Below, one piece after another: positions 1-6,451 of a DNA stretch of 14,338 nucleotides (positions are counted from its first letter, which is position 1; each line of letters begins with the position of its first letter). The notes under the pieces were generated by a model that saw only the letters and a program-made list of their open reading frames with translations, had not been told where the DNA came from and searched no databases. The position numbers and the translations under genes are program-made. This stretch comes from Actinomycetes bacterium. Its GTDB lineage: Bacteria; Actinomycetota; Acidimicrobiia; Acidimicrobiales; Palsa-688. The stretch lies in NCBI GenBank assembly GCA_021796905.1, contig JAKABK010000015.1, forward strand, positions 1 to 14,338, read 5' to 3'.

Positions 1-2
1 GT

Positions 3-770
3 CGGGGCGGCCGCTTCTGGGTCAGGGTCGACGAGGGGCTCGCCCGGCAGGTGGCCCGGGCTCTGGCCCGGGCCACCGAGCACGCCGAAGGGCCCGACGG
101 GGCCGGTGAGGTCGACGGGGCCGGTGGTGATACAGGCGGGCCCGGCGGGGACGACGGTGCCGGTGAGGTCGCGCTCGGCCCGGAGCGGAACCTCGGGGGC
201 ACCCGCGGCGGTCCTGTCCCGGGGCCGCCGTCGCCGCGAGCTGCGACCTTCGACGAGCTGGTCCGCACCGGTGGCGGTTACCGCGGCGCTCTCAGCCCGA
301 GGGAGATCCAGGCCCGGCTCCGTCAGGGGCGGACCGTCGAGGAGGTCGCAGACGAGGCCGGGGTGGAGACCGAGTGGGTCGAACGTTTCGCCGGGCCGAT
401 ATTCGCCGAACGGCGGGCGGCGCTGGGGCGGGCCGTGTCCCTGCGCTCGGTCAGCACGACAGGAGCGGTGTCGGTCCTCCCGCTGGCGGAGGCGGTCGCG
501 CGCAACCTGGCGCGCCGGGGCTTCGGGGTCGACCGCGTCGAGCTCGCCGGGCACTGGTCGGCGTCGCACCTGCAGGGCGACCAGTGGACGGTCCAGCTCA
601 GCTTCAGCGACGGGCACAAGGAGGTCCGGGCGGAGTGGACCGCCGATCTGGCGGAGGGTCGGTTGAGCCCCGGCAGCCCATTGTCGGCCCAGCTCGCCTT
701 CGTGGAGGCCCCCCCCGGGGATGCCGGTGGCGGCGACCCACCAGTCGCCCCCAGCCCGCCGGGGTGCTGA
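3..770 (+). CDS. sepH: Septation protein SepH (DUF3071), 5'-truncated by the window edge
   Basis: The reading frame is open from the first bases of the window, so the start codon lies upstream. The GTG at 51 is an internal codon, because the residues before it (GRFWVRVDEGLARQVARAL) look like the N-terminal part of the DUF3071 domain. After an acidic Gly-rich insert (about nt 75-240) comes the recognisable core: LSPREIQARLRQG, then VEEVADEAGVETEWVERFAGP, the helix-turn-helix region of SepH, then FAERRAALGRA. SepH is an actinobacterial cell-division protein that binds FtsZ and stimulates its assembly; that role comes from family knowledge. Family members usually carry a long disordered C-terminal tail ending in a conserved helix. 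Here the protein stops soon after the core with a Pro/Gly-rich end, so the tail is short or missing. The TGA at 768-770 lies 2 nt before the next gene, so the two are probably co-transcribed. Confidence 0.82.
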   Translation, partial: RGGRFWVRVDEGLARQVARALARATEHAEGPDGAGEVDGAGGDTGGPGGDDGAGEVALGPERNLGGTRGGPVPGPPSPRAATFDELVRTGGGYRGALSPREIQARLRQGRTVEEVADEAGVETEWVERFAGPIFAERRAALGRAVSLRSVSTTGAVSVLPLAEAVARNLARRGFGVDRVELAGHWSASHLQGDQWTVQLSFSDGHKEVRAEWTADLAEGRLSPGSPLSAQLAFVEAPPGDAGGGDPPVAPSPPGC

Positions 771-772
771 GC

Positions 773-1903
773 GTGCGCCATCTGCTCGTCACCAACGACT
801 TCCCTCCCAAGACCGGCGGCATCCAGTCCTACCTGTGGGAGCTGTGGCGTCGGTTGCCGCCCGACGAGGTGGTCGTGCTCACCACCCCCCACGCCCGCGC
901 CGCCCGCTTCGACGCCGAGCAGCCGTTCCGGGTGGTCCGCAGTCACGAGCCGGTGCTCCTGCCCAACCCGCTGCTCGCCCACCGGGTCCGTTCCCTCGCC
1001 CGGGAGGTGGGTGCCGAGGCGGTGGTGGTCGACCCGGCCCTGCCGCTCGGGTTGATCGCCCCCGGCCTCGGCCTGCCCTACGCCACTGTCCTGCACGGAG
1101 CCGAGGTGGCGGTACCGGGCAGGTTGCCGGCGAGCCGCTCGTTGCTCGGCCGGGTCCTCGGGCACGCGTCGCTGATAATCGCCGCCGGCTCCTACCCCGA
1201 GGCGGAGGCCAGGAGGGTTGCGGGACCGGGTGCCCTACCGCCGGTGGCCAACATCCCGCCCGGTGTGGACCTCGCCCGTTTCTCGCCGCTCCCGACGATC
1301 GAACGGGCGGCGATGCGCCTCCGGCTCGGGCTCGATCCTGGTGCCCGACTGGTGGTGAGCGTCAGCCGCCTGGTCCCCCGCAAGGGGATGGACACCCTGA
1401 TCGCCGCGGCCGGCCTGCTCGCGCCCCGGCACCCCGAGCTGCAGGTGGCGATCGGCGGTACCGGGCGCGACGAGGGACGGCTGCGGCGCCTCGTCGAGCG
1501 CACCGGCGCCCCGGTCCGGATGCTCGGGTGGGTCGCCGAAGCCGACCTCCCGGGGCTCTACGCCTCCGCCGACGTGTTCGTGCTGTGCTGCCGCAACCGT
1601 TGGGCCGGTCTGGAGCAGGAAGGGTTCGGGATCATCTTCTTGGAGGCGGCAGCCTCCGGGGTGCCGGCGATCGCCGGCGCGAGCGGCGGGGCGGCCGAAG
1701 CGGTGCTCGACGGCGAGACCGGCACGGTCGTGGACCGCCCGGAGGACCCCAGGGTGCTGGCGGCGGCGGTGGAGGAGCTGATCGACGACCCCGAGCGGGC
1801 CCGTGAGGAGGGCCGGGCGGCTCGCGCCCGGGTGGAGCGGGAGTTCTCCTACGACGTGCTCGCGGGCCGGCTCGGGGAGGCGCTGACCGCACTGGAGCGT
1901 TGA
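773..1903 (+). CDS. pimB: GT4 glycosyltransferase, PimB'-like PIM mannosyltransferase
   Basis: A 376-residue GT-B fold glycosyltransferase of family 4. The start MRHLLVTNDFPPKTGGIQSY matches the N-terminus typical of actinobacterial PimB', which adds the second mannose from GDP-mannose to phosphatidylinositol monomannoside at the inner face of the membrane. Visible motifs are the GGIQSY loop (near residue 15), the nucleotide-diphosphate-binding VSRLVPRKG (R199, K204) and the GT4 EX7E pair E283/E291 in EGFGIIFLEAAASGVP. The length fits the family. GTG 773 is preferred because it gives the conserved N-terminus. An in-frame GTG at 764 overlaps the sepH stop and would add three residues. The gene follows sepH with a 2-nt gap and ends just before a long hairpin. 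GT4 acceptor specificity cannot be proved from sequence, so another envelope mannosyltransferase is possible. Confidence 0.8.
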   Translation: MRHLLVTNDFPPKTGGIQSYLWELWRRLPPDEVVVLTTPHARAARFDAEQPFRVVRSHEPVLLPNPLLAHRVRSLAREVGAEAVVVDPALPLGLIAPGLGLPYATVLHGAEVAVPGRLPASRSLLGRVLGHASLIIAAGSYPEAEARRVAGPGALPPVANIPPGVDLARFSPLPTIERAAMRLRLGLDPGARLVVSVSRLVPRKGMDTLIAAAGLLAPRHPELQVAIGGTGRDEGRLRRLVERTGAPVRMLGWVAEADLPGLYASADVFVLCCRNRWAGLEQEGFGIIFLEAAASGVPAIAGASGGAAEAVLDGETGTVVDRPEDPRVLAAAVEELIDDPERAREEGRAARARVEREFSYDVLAGRLGEALTALER

Positions 1904-1929
1904 GCGGGACCGACGGGGTGCCCCGCCAG

Positions 1930-1968
1930 CCGCCCGGGCCCGGGACAGTCCCGGAGCCCGGGAGGCGG
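1930..1968 (+). terminator. Long GC-rich hairpin after pimB-like gene
   Basis: The arms are CCGCC-CGGGC-CCGGGA (1930-1945) and TCCCGG-A-GCCCG-GGA-GGCGG (1949-1968), giving 16 base pairs with two right-hand bulges and a 3-nt CAG loop. It starts 26 nt after the TGA of the glycosyltransferase gene. There is no T-tract, as is usual for high-GC actinobacterial terminators. It probably ends the sepH-pimB transcript. Confidence 0.6.
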
Positions 1969-2007
1969 TCTGGACGGCGCCGACGCCGGCGACGGCTCCG
2001 GGTTCGG

Positions 2008-2037
2008 TACCTTGCAGTGCCGGGACGCGGGAAGGAG
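2008..2037 (+). promoter_or_regulatory. Putative -10 element and Shine-Dalgarno for the SRPBCC gene
   Basis: TACCTT (2008-2013) fits a TAnnnT -10 hexamer. AAGGAG (2032-2037) is a near-ideal ribosome-binding site 5 nt before the GTG at 2043 and fixes that start. I see no clear -35. The short leader between them contrasts with the leaderless-looking starts elsewhere in the window. Confidence 0.4.
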
Positions 2038-2042
2038 CGGTC

Positions 2043-2507
2043 GTGCACGACGAGGTCACCGAGCGGATGGTCATCGGCGGGACCCCCGAGCACTGCTTCG
2101 CGGTGCTGACCGATTTCGAGTCCTACCCGCAGTGGGCCGCGGACATAAAAGCGGTCGACGTCGCCCAGCGCGACGAGCAGGGACGGGCGACCCGGGTCAC
2201 CTTCCGGGCCGCCGCGTTCGGTCGCAGCACCTCTTACACCCTGCTCTACGACTACTCCGGGGCACCCGGCGAGCTGACGTGGGTGCAGGTCGACGGGGAC
2301 CTGACCCGCCGGCTCGACGGCACCTACATCCTCGAGCCCGCCGGGGAGGGTGCGACCGAGATCCGCTACGACCTGGTGGTCGAGCTGAAGGTGCCGCTGC
2401 CCGGTTTCGTGAAGCGCCGGGCCGAGGGGCGGATCACAGGCACCGCGCTGCGCGAGCTCAAGGCCCGGGTCGAGGCGGCCGGCCGCCCGCTCGCCGAGCC
2501 GCACTGA
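2043..2507 (+). CDS. SRPBCC (START/polyketide-cyclase-like) ligand-binding protein
   Basis: A 154-residue single-domain protein of the SRPBCC superfamily. The opening TERMVIGGTPEHCFAVLTDFE, then YPQWAADIKAVDV, is the classic first beta strand plus helical lid (surface 'P-x-x-v-F-x-v-l-t-D-x-e-s-Y-P-x-W'). The middle strands and the final amphipathic helix (VKRRAEGRITGTALRELKARVEAA) complete the helix-grip fold. Such proteins bind lipids or other hydrophobic ligands or act as cyclases or dehydratases. Actinobacteria carry many paralogues and the ligand cannot be read from sequence. GTG 2043 is chosen because of the AAGGAG 5 nt upstream; an ATG further in (about 2067) would lose the first strand. 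No signal peptide is seen. Its last codons lie inside the first unit of a tandem repeat, so the C-terminal LAEPH may have been reshaped by repeat slippage. Confidence 0.78.
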   Translation: MHDEVTERMVIGGTPEHCFAVLTDFESYPQWAADIKAVDVAQRDEQGRATRVTFRAAAFGRSTSYTLLYDYSGAPGELTWVQVDGDLTRRLDGTYILEPAGEGATEIRYDLVVELKVPLPGFVKRRAEGRITGTALRELKARVEAAGRPLAEPH

Positions 2508-2623
2508 TCCCGAGCCGCACTGATCCCGAGCAGCACCGGTACCGAGCCGGCCTCGATCCCGAGCAGCACCGGTCCCGAGGGGGCTTGGATCCTGAGCCGG
2601 CCTGGTCCTGAACCGGTTGCCGG
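2494..2623. repeat. Imperfect 16/17-bp tandem repeat, about 8 units
   Basis: Units begin with a CCGAG-like core at 2494, 2510, 2526, 2542, 2559, 2575, 2592 and 2608. The first two are identical (CCGAGCCGCACTGATC) and include the TGA stop of the SRPBCC gene; later copies diverge. From about 2523 the pattern also reads as a 33-bp higher-order unit (16+17), which keeps the frame of the methyltransferase gene downstream and would encode IPSSTGTEPAS, IPSSTGPEGAW, ILSRPGPEPVA. It fills the gap between the two genes. Confidence 0.75.
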
Positions 2624-3443
2624 CCCGATCCGTGTCGAGGACCCCGACGACCCCCGCGTCGCCGCCTACCGGGAGTTGCGGGACGCCGTGCTGCGCCGGG
2701 GCCTCGAGCAGGCAGGTGCGGTGTTCGTAGCCGAGGGGCACCTGGCGGTCAGGCGCCTGGTCCGCTCCGCCTACCCGATCGTGTCGTTGCTGTTGGCGGA
2801 GGGGAGAGCCGACGCCTTCCCGGACCTGGTCCGAGCGGTCGCGTCCCGGGGCGCGGTCGTCTATGTCGCCTCCCGGGAGGTTCTCCGGGGGACGGTCGGA
2901 TTCGACCTGCACCGGGGGGTGGTCGCCCTCGGCCGCCGCCTCCCGCCGGCGCCCGTCGAGGTACTGGCCGGGGTGAGCGGCCCGCTGATCGTGGCCGAGG
3001 GACTGAACGATCACGAGAACCTCGGGAGCTTGTTCCGCAACGCCGCCGCGCTCGGTGCCGGCGGGGTGCTGCTGGACCCGACCTGTGCCGATCCGCTGTA
3101 CCGGCGCAGCGTCCGGGTCAGCCTCGGTCACGTCCTCGCCGTGGCGTGGGCCCGCAGCCGGGACTGGCCCGGTGACCTCGCCGTGCTCGGCGACGCCGGC
3201 TGGCGGGTCGTGGCCCTCACCCCCGACCCGGGGGCCGCCCCGTTGCGTTCGCTGCCGACCGGGGGGCGGGTCGCGCTGCTGGTCGGTGCGGAGGGCCCGG
3301 GGCTGTCAGCGGCCGCGCTCGGCGCAGTCGGGGAACGGGCCCGGATCCCGATGTCGGGAGGAGCCGACTCGTTGAACGTCGCCACCGCCGCGGCGGTCGC
3401 CCTCTACCACCTCGGGTGCGCATCGGACCCGAGCACCGGGTGA
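2592..3443 (+). CDS. TrmH/SpoU-family RNA 2'-O-methyltransferase, start codon uncertain
   Basis: A SPOUT-class, SAM-dependent enzyme that methylates a ribose 2'-OH in tRNA or rRNA; which RNA is unknown. All three SpoU motifs are present: NDHENLGSLFRNAAALG (nt 3006-3056), LLVGAEGPGLS (about 3279-3311) and SGGADSLNVATAAAVALY (about 3354-3407). An N-terminal substrate-binding segment (FVAEGHLAVRRLVRS) precedes them. The start is a puzzle. The first ATG/GTG/TTG in frame is TTG 2676, but conserved family residues (IRVEDPDDPRVAAYREL) are encoded before it, from about 2628. No ATG, GTG or TTG occurs in frame between the TGA at 2505 and 2676. I give CTG 2592, which has GAGGGGG (2577-2583) 8 nt upstream, as the best candidate. 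A caller limited to standard starts would report 2676-3443 (255 residues). The function call is firm; the 5' end is not. Confidence 0.8.
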   Translation: MSRPGPEPVAGPIRVEDPDDPRVAAYRELRDAVLRRGLEQAGAVFVAEGHLAVRRLVRSAYPIVSLLLAEGRADAFPDLVRAVASRGAVVYVASREVLRGTVGFDLHRGVVALGRRLPPAPVEVLAGVSGPLIVAEGLNDHENLGSLFRNAAALGAGGVLLDPTCADPLYRRSVRVSLGHVLAVAWARSRDWPGDLAVLGDAGWRVVALTPDPGAAPLRSLPTGGRVALLVGAEGPGLSAAALGAVGERARIPMSGGADSLNVATAAAVALYHLGCASDPSTG

Positions 3444-3451
3444 GCGTGGCG

Positions 3452-3457
3452 TAGGGT
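3452..3457 (+). promoter_or_regulatory. TAGGGT -10-like hexamer, probable leaderless start
   Basis: TAGGGT lies 6 nt before the ATG at 3464, the spacing that places transcription initiation at or next to the start codon. No Shine-Dalgarno sequence is present. The flanking sequence closely resembles the one before the aminotransferase at 5203. Confidence 0.45.
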
Positions 3458-3463
3458 CGGTGG

Positions 3464-4216
3464 ATGGACGCAGCCACGATGTGGGGGGCCGTCGTCGTGA
3501 CCGGCGGCGCGAGCGGGATCGGTCGAGCGCTCGCCGAGCGTTTCGCGGCCGACGGCGCAGCGGTCGCGACCTTCGACCTTCCCGGCACCACCGGCCCCGG
3601 AGCCGTCCACGTCGGGCTGGACGTGACCGATCCCGACGCGCTCGGCGCTGCGGTGGGGGGTGTCGAGGCCGAGCTGGGCCCGATCGGGGTGTACTGCTCG
3701 AACGCCGGGATCGCCGCCGGCATGGGTCTCGGTGACGACGCCGACTGGGAGCGGTGCTGGTCGCTGCACACCATGGCTCACGTCCACGCCGCCCGCGCGG
3801 TCCTGCCCGCTATGGCCGAGCGCGGCGGTGGGCACTTCGTCGTCACCGCGTCGGCGGCCGGGCTGCTCATGATGATGCGATCCGCGCCCTACACGGTGAC
3901 CAAGCATGCCTCGGTGGCGCTGGCGGAGTGGCTCGCTGTCGAGTACGGCGACCGGGGGGTGTCGGTCCACTGCCTCGCCCCACAGGCGGTCCGAACCCCG
4001 ATGGTCGCCGGCAGCGACGAGCGTGCCCGGCGGGAGCTGGAGGCCGCCGGAGCGATCCTCGAGCCCGGCGAGGTCGCCGAGGCGGTGGTCGCCGCGCTGC
4101 GGTCGGGGGAGTTCCTCATCACCCCCCACCCCCAAGTTCGCGGCTACGAGGCCGCCAAGGTGGCGGACCGCAACGCGTGGCTCGCCGGGATGCGCCGGCT
4201 CCGGGGGCGGCTCTGA
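3464..4216 (+). CDS. Short-chain dehydrogenase/reductase (classical SDR)
   Basis: A 250-residue NAD(P)-dependent oxidoreductase with a Rossmann fold. The cofactor glycine motif TGGASGIG is at residues 13-20, the SNAG motif is near residue 80, and the catalytic residues are S130 (in TASAAG), Y143 and K147 (YTVTK). The acidic residue after the second strand (FDLPG) suggests a preference for NAD(H). A typical C-terminal stretch, VSVHCLAPQAVRTPMV, follows the active site. The length is standard for classical SDRs. The substrate cannot be inferred. ATG 3464 begins 20 nt after the methyltransferase stop and sits behind a leaderless-type -10, so it may have its own promoter. The next gene follows closely or overlaps and may be co-transcribed. 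Confidence 0.88.
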   Translation: MDAATMWGAVVVTGGASGIGRALAERFAADGAAVATFDLPGTTGPGAVHVGLDVTDPDALGAAVGGVEAELGPIGVYCSNAGIAAGMGLGDDADWERCWSLHTMAHVHAARAVLPAMAERGGGHFVVTASAAGLLMMMRSAPYTVTKHASVALAEWLAVEYGDRGVSVHCLAPQAVRTPMVAGSDERARRELEAAGAILEPGEVAEAVVAALRSGEFLITPHPQVRGYEAAKVADRNAWLAGMRRLRGRL

Positions 4217-4275
4217 GCGCGCCCGGCCCGTCGGCGGCGGGCGCTGCGGGACCCGACGCGCCCTCTGCGGGGCCG

Positions 4276-5193
4276 GTGGTCGGGGTGGACATCGGTGGCA
4301 CCAAGATCCTCGCGCTCGTCGACGGCGAGCCCGGCGTCGTCCACCGGGTGGCTACCCCTAGCCGTCCCGCCGACCTGCTGGAGGCGGTCCGGTCGGTTGT
4401 CGACGCGGCCGCGGGCGGCGTCGCGCCCGTGGCGGTCGGAGCCGGGTTCCCGGGCCTGGTCGACGGGTCGGGCACGGTCCGCTTCTCCGCCCACCTCCCC
4501 GGCCTGGTCGGCACCCGCCTCGCTGCCGAGCTGGCCGCCGCCTACGGAGAGGAGGTCTGGGTCGGCAACGACGCCACCGCAGCCGCCTGGGCCGAGCTTC
4601 GCCGCGGCGCCGGTCGCGGGTCGAGCGAGCTGGTGATGGTCACCCTGGGTACCGGTATCGGTGGCGGGATCGTCGCCGGCGGTCGTCTGCTGGAGGGCGC
4701 CCGGCGCTTCGCCGGGGAGTGGGGCCACATGGTCGTCGACCCGCACGGCCCGCCCTGCCCGTGCGGACAGCGCGGCTGCTGGGAGCGTTTCGCGTCCGGT
4801 GACGGCCTCGGCCGTCTCGGCCGGGAGGCCGCCCAGGCCGGGCGGGCGCCGACGCTGGTGGCCCTGGCAGGCGGTGACCCCGAGGCGGTGCGCGGCGAGC
4901 ACGTCACCGCGGCGGCCACCGCCGGCGATCCCGGCTCCCGGGAGGTGCTCGCCGAGCTGGCGTGGTGGCTGGCTCTCGGCCTGGCGAACCTGGCCAACGC
5001 CCTCGACCCGGAGGTGATGGTCATCGGCGGTGGCCTGGTCGCAGCCGGTGAGGTGCTCTTCGGGCCGCTCCGGGAGGCGTTCGGCCAGCTGGTCGAAGCC
5101 GGCAGCCAGCGGGACGTCCGAATAGTGCCCGCCGCCCTGGGCCCCTCCGCCGGAGCGGTCGGCGCGGCCCTGCTCGCCGGCTCCGGGAGCTAG
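4276..5193 (+). CDS. ROK-family sugar kinase, probable glucokinase
   Basis: About 305 residues from GTG 4276, the length expected for bacterial ROK glucokinases, which phosphorylate glucose to glucose-6-phosphate with ATP in the cytoplasm. The phosphate-binding VGVDIGGTK is at the N-terminus (D5-K10). The ligand-binding GAGFPGLVD and WVGNDATAAAWAE and the second phosphate loop VTLGTGIGGGIV follow. The ROK signature is complete: E148/H151 in GEWGHM and the zinc-binding CPCGQRGC (C161, C163, C168). GTG 4276 begins just before the conserved first strand. GTG 4177 would add an Ala/Pro-rich 33-residue extension that overlaps the SDR gene and looks less likely. No good ribosome-binding site marks either. 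Other ROK substrates (N-acetylglucosamine, mannose) cannot be excluded. The stop TAG at 5191 doubles as the start of a -10-like hexamer for the next gene. Confidence 0.85.
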   Translation: MVGVDIGGTKILALVDGEPGVVHRVATPSRPADLLEAVRSVVDAAAGGVAPVAVGAGFPGLVDGSGTVRFSAHLPGLVGTRLAAELAAAYGEEVWVGNDATAAAWAELRRGAGRGSSELVMVTLGTGIGGGIVAGGRLLEGARRFAGEWGHMVVDPHGPPCPCGQRGCWERFASGDGLGRLGREAAQAGRAPTLVALAGGDPEAVRGEHVTAAATAGDPGSREVLAELAWWLALGLANLANALDPEVMVIGGGLVAAGEVLFGPLREAFGQLVEAGSQRDVRIVPAALGPSAGAVGAALLAGSGS

Positions 5194-5196
5194 CGT
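5191..5196 (+). promoter_or_regulatory. TAGCGT -10-like hexamer overlapping the upstream stop codon
   Basis: TAGCGT lies 6 nt (CGGCGG) before the ATG at 5203. Its first three bases are the TAG stop of the kinase gene. No Shine-Dalgarno is visible. The layout suggests a leaderless promoter for the aminotransferase. Confidence 0.4.
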
Positions 5197-5202
5197 CGGC
5201 GG

Positions 5203-6378
5203 ATGGAGTTCCGACGGATCAACGGGTTGCCACCGTATGTGTTCGCTGTGATCAACCAGCTGCGCGACGAGGCGCGCCGCGCCGGTCGGGACGTGGTCGA
5301 CATGGGCTTCGGCAACCCGGACATCCCGAGCCCCGACGTAGCGGTCTCGAAGCTCGCCGAGGCGGCCCGCAACCCCCGCAACCACCGCTACTCGGCGTCA
5401 CGGGGCATCCCCCGGCTGCGTGTAGCGGCCGCCGATCTGTACCGCCGGCGTTTCGGCGTCGAGCTCGACCCGGACCGGGAGGTGGTGACCACCATCGGGG
5501 CCAAGGAAGGGCTCTCGCATCTCATGTGGACCCTCGTGGGGCCGGGCGACACGGCGCTGGTGCCGACGCCGAGCTACCCGATCCACATCTACGCGCCGTT
5601 GTTCGCCGGCGCCGACGTGCAGCAGGTCCGCCTCGGCCCGCAGCAGGACTTCTTCGCCAACCTGATGGACAGCTGGGAGCGCACCTGGCCCCGGCCACGG
5701 GTGATCGTCTTCAGCTTCCCGCACAACCCGACCACCGAGTGCGTCGACCTCGAATGGATGGGACGGTTGGTGGACTTCGCCCGGGACCAAGAGGTGGTCC
5801 TGGTCCACGACTTCGCCTACGCGGAGACCGCCTTCGACGGGCACCGGCCCCCTTCGGTCCTCGAGGTGCCAGGCGCCAAGGACGTAGCCGTCGAGTTGTA
5901 CACCCTCACCAAGAGCTTCTCGATGGCAGGGTGGAGGGTGGCGTTCCTCGTCGGCAACGCCGAGATCGTCGCCGCCCTGACCAAGCTCAAGAGCTACCTC
6001 GACTACGGGGCCTTCCAGCCGATCCAGATCGCGTCGATCGTGGCGATGAACGAGGCGTCCGACTATCCACTCGAGGTCAACTCGATCTACCGGTCCCGGC
6101 GCGACACGCTCTGCGACGGTCTCGAGCGGATCGGTTGGCCGGTCGAGCGCCCCAAGGGGACGATGTTCGTCTGGGCGCCGATACCCGAGGCGTACCGGGA
6201 GATGGGATCGCTCGGTTTCGCCGAGCACCTGGTCGTCGAAGCCGAGGTCGCTACCTCCCCCGGGGTTGGTTTCGGCGCCGGTGGTGAAGGCTTCGTGCGC
6301 TTCGCCCTGATCGAGAACGAGCAGCGGATCAACCAGGCGGTCCGCAACCTGCGCCGGACCCTCACCAAGCTCGGGTGA
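5203..6378 (+). CDS. alaC: AlaC-type class I/II aminotransferase (glutamate-pyruvate)
   Basis: A 391-residue fold-type I PLP enzyme. From memory of the family it resembles E. coli AlaC along its whole length: FRRINGLPPYVFAVI at the start, MGFGNPDIPSP, YSASRGIPRLR, TIGAKEGLSHLMW, PTPSYPIHIYAP, HDFAYAETAFDG, and the PLP-lysine motif YTLTKSFSMAGWRVAF with K237. The C-terminal RFALIENEQRINQAVRNLRR carries the substrate-carboxylate arginine. AlaC makes alanine from pyruvate with glutamate as donor. LL-diaminopimelate aminotransferases and other class I enzymes are related, so substrate assignment rests on this overall resemblance. ATG 5203 fits the AlaC N-terminus and lies 9 nt after the kinase stop. 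A weak hairpin follows the gene, then the ACT-domain gene 73 nt on. Confidence 0.85.
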   Translation: MEFRRINGLPPYVFAVINQLRDEARRAGRDVVDMGFGNPDIPSPDVAVSKLAEAARNPRNHRYSASRGIPRLRVAAADLYRRRFGVELDPDREVVTTIGAKEGLSHLMWTLVGPGDTALVPTPSYPIHIYAPLFAGADVQQVRLGPQQDFFANLMDSWERTWPRPRVIVFSFPHNPTTECVDLEWMGRLVDFARDQEVVLVHDFAYAETAFDGHRPPSVLEVPGAKDVAVELYTLTKSFSMAGWRVAFLVGNAEIVAALTKLKSYLDYGAFQPIQIASIVAMNEASDYPLEVNSIYRSRRDTLCDGLERIGWPVERPKGTMFVWAPIPEAYREMGSLGFAEHLVVEAEVATSPGVGFGAGGEGFVRFALIENEQRINQAVRNLRRTLTKLG

Positions 6379-6385
6379 CCCGGGC

Positions 6386-6400
6386 GGGCGAAACACGCCC
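6386..6400 (+). terminator. Short hairpin after alaC
   Basis: GGGCG (6386-6390), loop AAACA, CGCCC (6396-6400), followed by TTAT, starting 7 nt after the aminotransferase stop. The stem is only 5 bp, so termination is probably partial. Confidence 0.35.
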
Positions 6401-6411
6401 TTATCCATGCT

Positions 6412-6444
6412 GTAACCGTCGGTTCACCCCGCTCGGTCTAGTTT
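6412..6444 (+). promoter_or_regulatory. Promoter region of ACT-domain gene with an imperfect palindrome
   Basis: TAGTTT (6439-6444) is a TAnnnT -10 exactly 7 nt before the GTG at 6452, as for leaderless transcripts. Upstream lies the imperfect dyad GTAACC-GTC-GGTTCAC (6412-6427), which would overlap the -35 area and could be a regulator site. I see no convincing -35 hexamer. Confidence 0.4.
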
Positions 6445-6451
6445 GGCGTCG

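Noticed and set aside
2494..2623. CRISPR array
   Set aside because: Units are 16-17 bp, contiguous without spacers and imperfect; no cas genes nearby.
1632..3131. 499-codon open frame on the - strand over pimB, SRPBCC and trmH
   Set aside because: Arg/Pro/Gly-rich with no family motif. The + strand genes under it are clear.
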